Below are positions 60,993 to 64,000 of a DNA stretch of 64,000 nt, one piece after another; position 1 is the stretch's first letter, and each line of letters begins with the position of its first letter. Origin of the DNA: Cellulomonas sp. SG140 (GTDB lineage Bacteria > Actinomycetota > Actinomycetes > Actinomycetales > Cellulomonadaceae). The notes below the pieces were generated by a model that saw only the letters and a program-made list of their open reading frames with translations, did no database searches and had not been told where the DNA came from. The translations under genes were made by a program, and so were the position numbers. The stretch is from positions 62,001 to 126,000 of the forward strand of contig NZ_JANZLA010000008.1 of NCBI RefSeq assembly GCF_025770785.1, written 5' to 3'.

Positions 60993-62009
60993 ATGGCAGC
61001 CAGCGTGAAGGACGTCGCAGCTCGCGCCGGCGTCTCCCCGAAGACCGTTTCCAACGTTGTCCACAACCGGCCGAAGGTCGCCCCGGAGACCCGGCTCCGG
61101 GTGCAGGCCGCGATGGCCGAGCTGGGCTACCAGCCCAACCTGACGGCCCGCTCGCTGCGCTCCGGCCGGACCGGTCTGCTGACGCTGGCCATCCCCAACA
61201 TCGCCGCGCCGTACTTCGCCGAGCTGGCCCACCTGGTGATCGAGGCGGCCGCGGCCCGGGACTACACGGTGCTGATCGAGGAGACGGAGGGGCTGCGCGC
61301 GCGCGAGGTCGACGTGCTCAACGGCGTGCCGCCGCGACTCTCGGACGGCACGGTGATCAGCCCCCTGGCGCTGAACGCCGACGACGTCCGCGACGCCGCT
61401 CCCCGCGGCCCGATCGTGCTGCTCGGCGAGCGGATCGGCGACGGGCCGGCCGACCACGTCGCGGTGGACAACGAGGCGGTGGCGCGGGACGCGACGACGC
61501 ACGTCATCGGCCTGGGCCGCCGCCGCGTCGCGGCCGTCGGCTACCAGGACGACCCGCTGGCCGGCACGTCACAGCTGCGCTACCGCGGCTTCTGCACCGC
61601 GCTGCGAGACGCCGACCTGGACGTACCCACGCCCGTCGCGGTGGACACCTACGAGTGGTCCGACGGCGCGGCGGCGGTGGACGCCCTGCTGCAGCGGGAG
61701 TCCGTGCCGGACGCGCTGGTGTGCTTCAACGACGAGCTGGCGATCGGCGCGATGCGCCGGTTGGCCGAGCTGGGCTACTCGGTGCCGGGCGACGTCGCCG
61801 TGATCGGGATCGACGACATCCCGGAGGCGCGGCACATGATCCCGTCGCTGTCGACGGTGGCGCCGGACAAGGGGGTGCTGGCCGCCACGGTGGTGGATCG
61901 GCTGCTCGAGCGGATCGACGGTGCCGCCGAGGGGCCGCGGGACGTGGTGATCCCCCACCGCCTCGTCGTCCGGGAGAGCACCCGCGGCCGGCGGCCCGTC
62001 GGGCACTGA
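60993..62009 (+). CDS. LacI-family transcriptional regulator
   Basis: About 338 residues. HTH VKDVAARAGVSPKTVSNVVH, hinge QPNLTARSLRSG, sugar-binding domain with AIPNIAAPYFAELAHLVIEA and VAVIGIDDIPEARHMIPSLS. It is similar in layout to the regulator at 46803. Start ATG 60993 (GGAGGAGAG upstream). Divergent from the arabino-oligosaccharide-type ABC operon. Its own HTH codons contain TTCCAACGTTG (61049-61059), matching most of the upstream operator. Confidence 0.93.
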   Translation: MAASVKDVAARAGVSPKTVSNVVHNRPKVAPETRLRVQAAMAELGYQPNLTARSLRSGRTGLLTLAIPNIAAPYFAELAHLVIEAAAARDYTVLIEETEGLRAREVDVLNGVPPRLSDGTVISPLALNADDVRDAAPRGPIVLLGERIGDGPADHVAVDNEAVARDATTHVIGLGRRRVAAVGYQDDPLAGTSQLRYRGFCTALRDADLDVPTPVAVDTYEWSDGAAAVDALLQRESVPDALVCFNDELAIGAMRRLAELGYSVPGDVAVIGIDDIPEARHMIPSLSTVAPDKGVLAATVVDRLLERIDGAAEGPRDVVIPHRLVVRESTRGRRPVGH

Positions 62010-62045
62010 GCGGCATCCGCCGACCGCCGTCGGGCCGGGCCACGG

Positions 62046-62546
62046 TCAGGGCTGCGGCCTCGGCGTGAGCCGGATCGCCCGCGCGCCCGCGGCCCACGCC
62101 AGGTGCAGGTCCACCGGGTCGGGGTTCCCGGCCGCGTCCAGTCCGATGCGGTTGAACGCCGCGAACTGGTGGTTGCGGCTGGCCATCAGCGCGTACGCGG
62201 CCACGACGCCGGGCTCGTCGGTGACCACCTGCACGTCGGCCGAACGCCGTCGGCCCAGCAGCCGGACCTCGACCGGCTCGCCGCTGCGCAGGTTGCGCGC
62301 CCAGGCGAAGGGTGTGCCGATCAGCAGCGAGCCCTCGTCCGCGAGGTAGGCGACGGGGACGGTGTACCGGCGCCCGGTCTTGCGACCCACCACGTACAGC
62401 GTGATGAGCCTGCGGCCCACCACCCGGCTCACGCCCGGCATCGCCAGGAGGCCGCGCACCAGGCGGTTCACCAGCCGTTGCACCGGCAGCGTGCGGGCGC
62501 GGACCGCCGCGGCTCGTGCGTCGTGGGCGGTGTGGTTCTCGTCCAT
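62046..62546 (-). CDS. Nitroreductase/quinone reductase-like deazaflavin (F420)-dependent family protein
   Basis: About 166 residues. DUF385-type split barrel: VGRRLITLYVVGRKTGRRYT, VPVAYLADEGSLLIGTPFAW, RNLRSGEPVEVRLLGRRRS. This family includes Ddn of mycobacteria, which uses F420H2. Cofactor use here is inferred. ATG 62546 has AAGGAG upstream. It is divergent from an ECF41-type sigma factor gene 82 bp away; ECF41 sigma factors usually control a neighbouring oxidoreductase, so this is a likely target. Confidence 0.82.
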   Translation of the reverse strand: MDENHTAHDARAAAVRARTLPVQRLVNRLVRGLLAMPGVSRVVGRRLITLYVVGRKTGRRYTVPVAYLADEGSLLIGTPFAWARNLRSGEPVEVRLLGRRRSADVQVVTDEPGVVAAYALMASRNHQFAAFNRIGLDAAGNPDPVDLHLAWAAGARAIRLTPRPQP

Positions 62547-62558
62547 CTGGCTCCTTGG

Positions 62559-62585
62559 TGTCACCTTGAGGGCGTGCGGTTCGTC
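62559..62585 (+). promoter_or_regulatory. ECF41-type promoter candidate
   Basis: TGTCACC (62559-62565), 16 bases, then CGTC (62582-62585). This is the element spacing I recall for ECF41 promoters (TGTCACA-N16-CGTC). It lies about 45 bp upstream of the sigma factor start, fitting autoregulation. On the opposite strand CGTCACC (62620-62614) is followed after 16 bases by CGTC (62597-62594), a weaker match facing the oxidoreductase gene. Confidence 0.6.
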
Positions 62586-62600
62586 GAGGTGATGACGGAC

Positions 62601-62639
62601 GGTGACGAGAGAAGGTGACGAAGGAAGGTGACGGTGGAC
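62601..62639. repeat. Three 13-bp tandem repeats at the sigma factor start
   Basis: GGTGACG begins each of three consecutive 13-bp units (62601, 62614, 62627). The last unit contains the start codon region of the sigma factor gene, so the repeats also provide its SD-like AAGGAAGG. Confidence 0.75.
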
Positions 62640-63521
62640 GACGGCGACGGGCTGGCAGCGGCCTTCGAGACCCAGCGCGGGCACCTGCACGCGGTGGCCT
62701 ACCGGATGCTCGGCTCGCTGAGCGACGCCGACGACGCGGTGCAGGAGACGTGGCTGCGGCTGGTGCGCTCGGAGCCGGCCGAGATCCGGAACCTCGGCGG
62801 CTGGCTCACCACGGTGCTCGGCCGCGTGTGCCTCGACATGCTGCGGACCCGGCAGTCGCGACGGGAGGACCCGTTCGACGTCCACCTGCCCGACCCGGTG
62901 GTCAGCGCGGCGCCCCGCACCGGTCCGGAGGAGCAGGCAGTGACGGCCGACTCGGTCGGCCTCGCGCTGCTCGTGGTGCTCGACACCCTGTCGCCGGCCG
63001 AGCGGCTCGCGTTCGTGCTGCACGACGTCTTCGCCGTGCCGTTCGACGAGGTCGCGACGATCCTCGACCGCACCCCGGCCGCCGCGAAGCAGCTGGCCAG
63101 CCGCGCTCGACGCCGCGTCCGGGGCGCCGAGCCGAGCGGGCGGGTCGACTCCCGACGGCACCGGCGGGTGGTCGACGCCTTCCTCGCGGCGGCCCGCGAG
63201 GGCGACCTCGACGGGCTGCTGGCCGTCCTCGACCCCGAGGTGGTGCTGCGCGCCGATGCGGGCAGCGGGCCGCTGGGTCCTTCGCAGCTGGTGCACGGCG
63301 CGCCCGCGGTGGCGCAGCAGGCGCTCCGGTTCGCGTCGCTGGCCGTGCACGCCCGCCCGGTGCTGGTCAACGGCGTCCCGGGCCTGCTCGGCGTCCGTGA
63401 CGGCACGCCGTTCTCGCTGCTCAGCGTGGCCGTGCGGGGAGACGTGATCGTCGAGATCGACATCCTGGCGGACCCGGAACGCCTCGCCCGGCTCGACCTG
63501 GCGGGCCTGACCGCCCGCTGA
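62628..63521 (+). CDS. ECF sigma factor, ECF41/SigJ type with SnoaL-like C-terminal domain
   Basis: About 297 residues. Sigma region 2: HAVAYRMLGSLSDADDAVQE, TWLRLVRS; region 4: TLSPAERLAFVLHDVFAVPF, DEVATILDRTPAAAKQLASR. A C-terminal domain of about 110 residues (RRVVDAFLAAAREGDLDGLL, VVLRAD) has the NTF2/SnoaL fold used by ECF41 as built-in regulator. The conserved C-terminal NPDKL motif appears as DPERL. GTG 62628 is used; GTG 62634 has better SD spacing (AAGGAAGG). Acts on its own promoter and the divergent oxidoreductase gene (inference). Confidence 0.9.
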   Translation: MTVDDGDGLAAAFETQRGHLHAVAYRMLGSLSDADDAVQETWLRLVRSEPAEIRNLGGWLTTVLGRVCLDMLRTRQSRREDPFDVHLPDPVVSAAPRTGPEEQAVTADSVGLALLVVLDTLSPAERLAFVLHDVFAVPFDEVATILDRTPAAAKQLASRARRRVRGAEPSGRVDSRRHRRVVDAFLAAAREGDLDGLLAVLDPEVVLRADAGSGPLGPSQLVHGAPAVAQQALRFASLAVHARPVLVNGVPGLLGVRDGTPFSLLSVAVRGDVIVEIDILADPERLARLDLAGLTAR

Positions 63522-63563
63522 CCGACGACCCCGTGAACCAGGGTCGGCGCGGGACAGCCGCCC

Positions 63564-64000
63564 TCAGTCGGAGGGCGCCGCGGCGGCTCTGCGGGTGCGC
63601 AGGCCGTCCATCAGCAGGTCGAGCAGCCGGGCGCCCTGCCCCTCCCGCGCCGAGGTCCCGGCCACGGTGAACACGCCGATGAGCGCGGCGGCCACGTCGT
63701 CGGCCCGCGCGTCCGCCCGCAGCTCACCGGCGTCCCGGCCGGCGTCGAGGATGCCGTCGATCGCCGCCAGCAGCTGGTCCCGCGTCTGCAGGTGCGTGGC
63801 CGAACCGGCGTCGACCATCTCGCGCAGGGTGTCGACCATGCCGTGCTTGGTCACCAGCCAGTCGCCGAACAGGTCCATCCAGAGCCGCAGCGCCTCGGCC
63901 GGCGCGTGCTCGGTGAGCAGCTGGTCGGCCCCGCGCGTGAGCCGGTCCACCTGGTCGCGGTAGACGGCGTCCACCAGCGACTCCCGCGTCGGGAAGTGCC
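63564..64000 (-). CDS. TetR-family regulator, C-terminal part (5' end beyond window)
   Basis: About 145 residues visible. Reading in from the right edge gives HFPTRESLVDAVYRDQVDRL, the typical end of a TetR helix-turn-helix region followed by helix 4. The rest is a TetR ligand-binding domain (LRLWMDLFGDWLVTKHGMVD, AALIGVFTVAG). The DNA-binding helices are cut off. It ends 42 bp after the convergent sigma factor gene; a weak CGACCC/GGGTCG hairpin lies between. Confidence 0.85.
   Translation of the reverse strand, partial: HFPTRESLVDAVYRDQVDRLTRGADQLLTEHAPAEALRLWMDLFGDWLVTKHGMVDTLREMVDAGSATHLQTRDQLLAAIDGILDAGRDAGELRADARADDVAAALIGVFTVAGTSAREGQGARLLDLLMDGLRTRRAAAAPSD

Noticed and set aside
63526..63546. 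Terminator between the sigma factor and TetR genes
   Set aside because: The stem is only six base pairs (CGACCC/GGGTCG); mentioned but not called.

Overview
The window is 64 kb of very GC-rich DNA with dense genes, many GTG starts, ATGA and TGATG gene overlaps and strong Shine-Dalgarno (SD) sequences. Together with a C50-type carotenoid cluster (crtYe/crtYf/crtEb), a DasR/NagA/NagB locus, F420-type oxidoreductases, an ANTAR protein and repeated LacI/ABC/glycosidase modules, this points to a saprophytic, sugar-using Actinomycetota. Cellulomonadaceae or another Micrococcales family is my best guess from gene content only. I saw no rRNA, tRNA, CRISPR array, transposase or prophage.

Layout. 1-3016: the end of a sugar ABC permease pair with a divergent LacI regulator and an operator between them. 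3097-11836: recQ, an ANTAR protein, a three-gene envelope operon (DUF3618 and holin-like), and several small oxidoreductases and hypothetical proteins, many ending in strong hairpins. 12019-19747: an ArsR regulator followed by six overlapping genes for a membrane complex like the formate hydrogenlyase/hydrogenase-4 family (hyfI-B-C-E-F-G order). Its large subunit has lost every NiFe cysteine, so it should not be called a hydrogenase. 19785-22357: universal stress protein, YbdK-type glutamate-cysteine ligase and a MarR regulator. 22430-30314: idi-crtE-crtB-crtI-crtYe-crtYf-crtEb-mmpL, a complete route from IPP to a C50 carotenoid, divergent from the MarR gene across a palindromic site. 30670-34565: a LigD-type protein without a ligase domain, a lipoprotein, a PrsW-type protease and a small conserved protein.

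34689-42060 is a complete N-acetylglucosamine-type utilisation locus: HPr, EIIC, a DasR-type GntR regulator, two EIIB proteins, EIIA, a HAD phosphatase, a hexose-6-phosphate epimerase, nagA and nagB. Sites matching the DasR element (dre) lie before ptsH and in the EIIC/dasR intergenic region. 42119-47837 and 54692-62009 are two parallel modules. Each has a divergent LacI regulator, a solute-binding lipoprotein, two permeases and a GH1-like glycosidase; the second adds a GH51 arabinofuranosidase. Neither encodes an ABC ATPase, which suggests a shared ATPase elsewhere. Each has a palindromic LacI-type operator before the binding protein and a hairpin between the binding protein and the permeases.

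47853-54456 is a miscellaneous block: MBL-fold hydrolase, YidD-like protein, MarR/MFS pair with operator, alpha/beta hydrolase, TfoX-like protein and a large Asp-box lipoprotein. 62046-64000 holds a deazaflavin-type oxidoreductase divergent from an ECF41-type sigma factor whose promoter motif is visible upstream, and a TetR regulator cut by the right edge.

Most interesting points: the cysteine-less hydrogenase-like complex, the modular 30-bp perfect inverted repeat after mmpL, the dre sites, the regulator-operator pairs, and the ECF41-like promoter with three 13-bp repeats.
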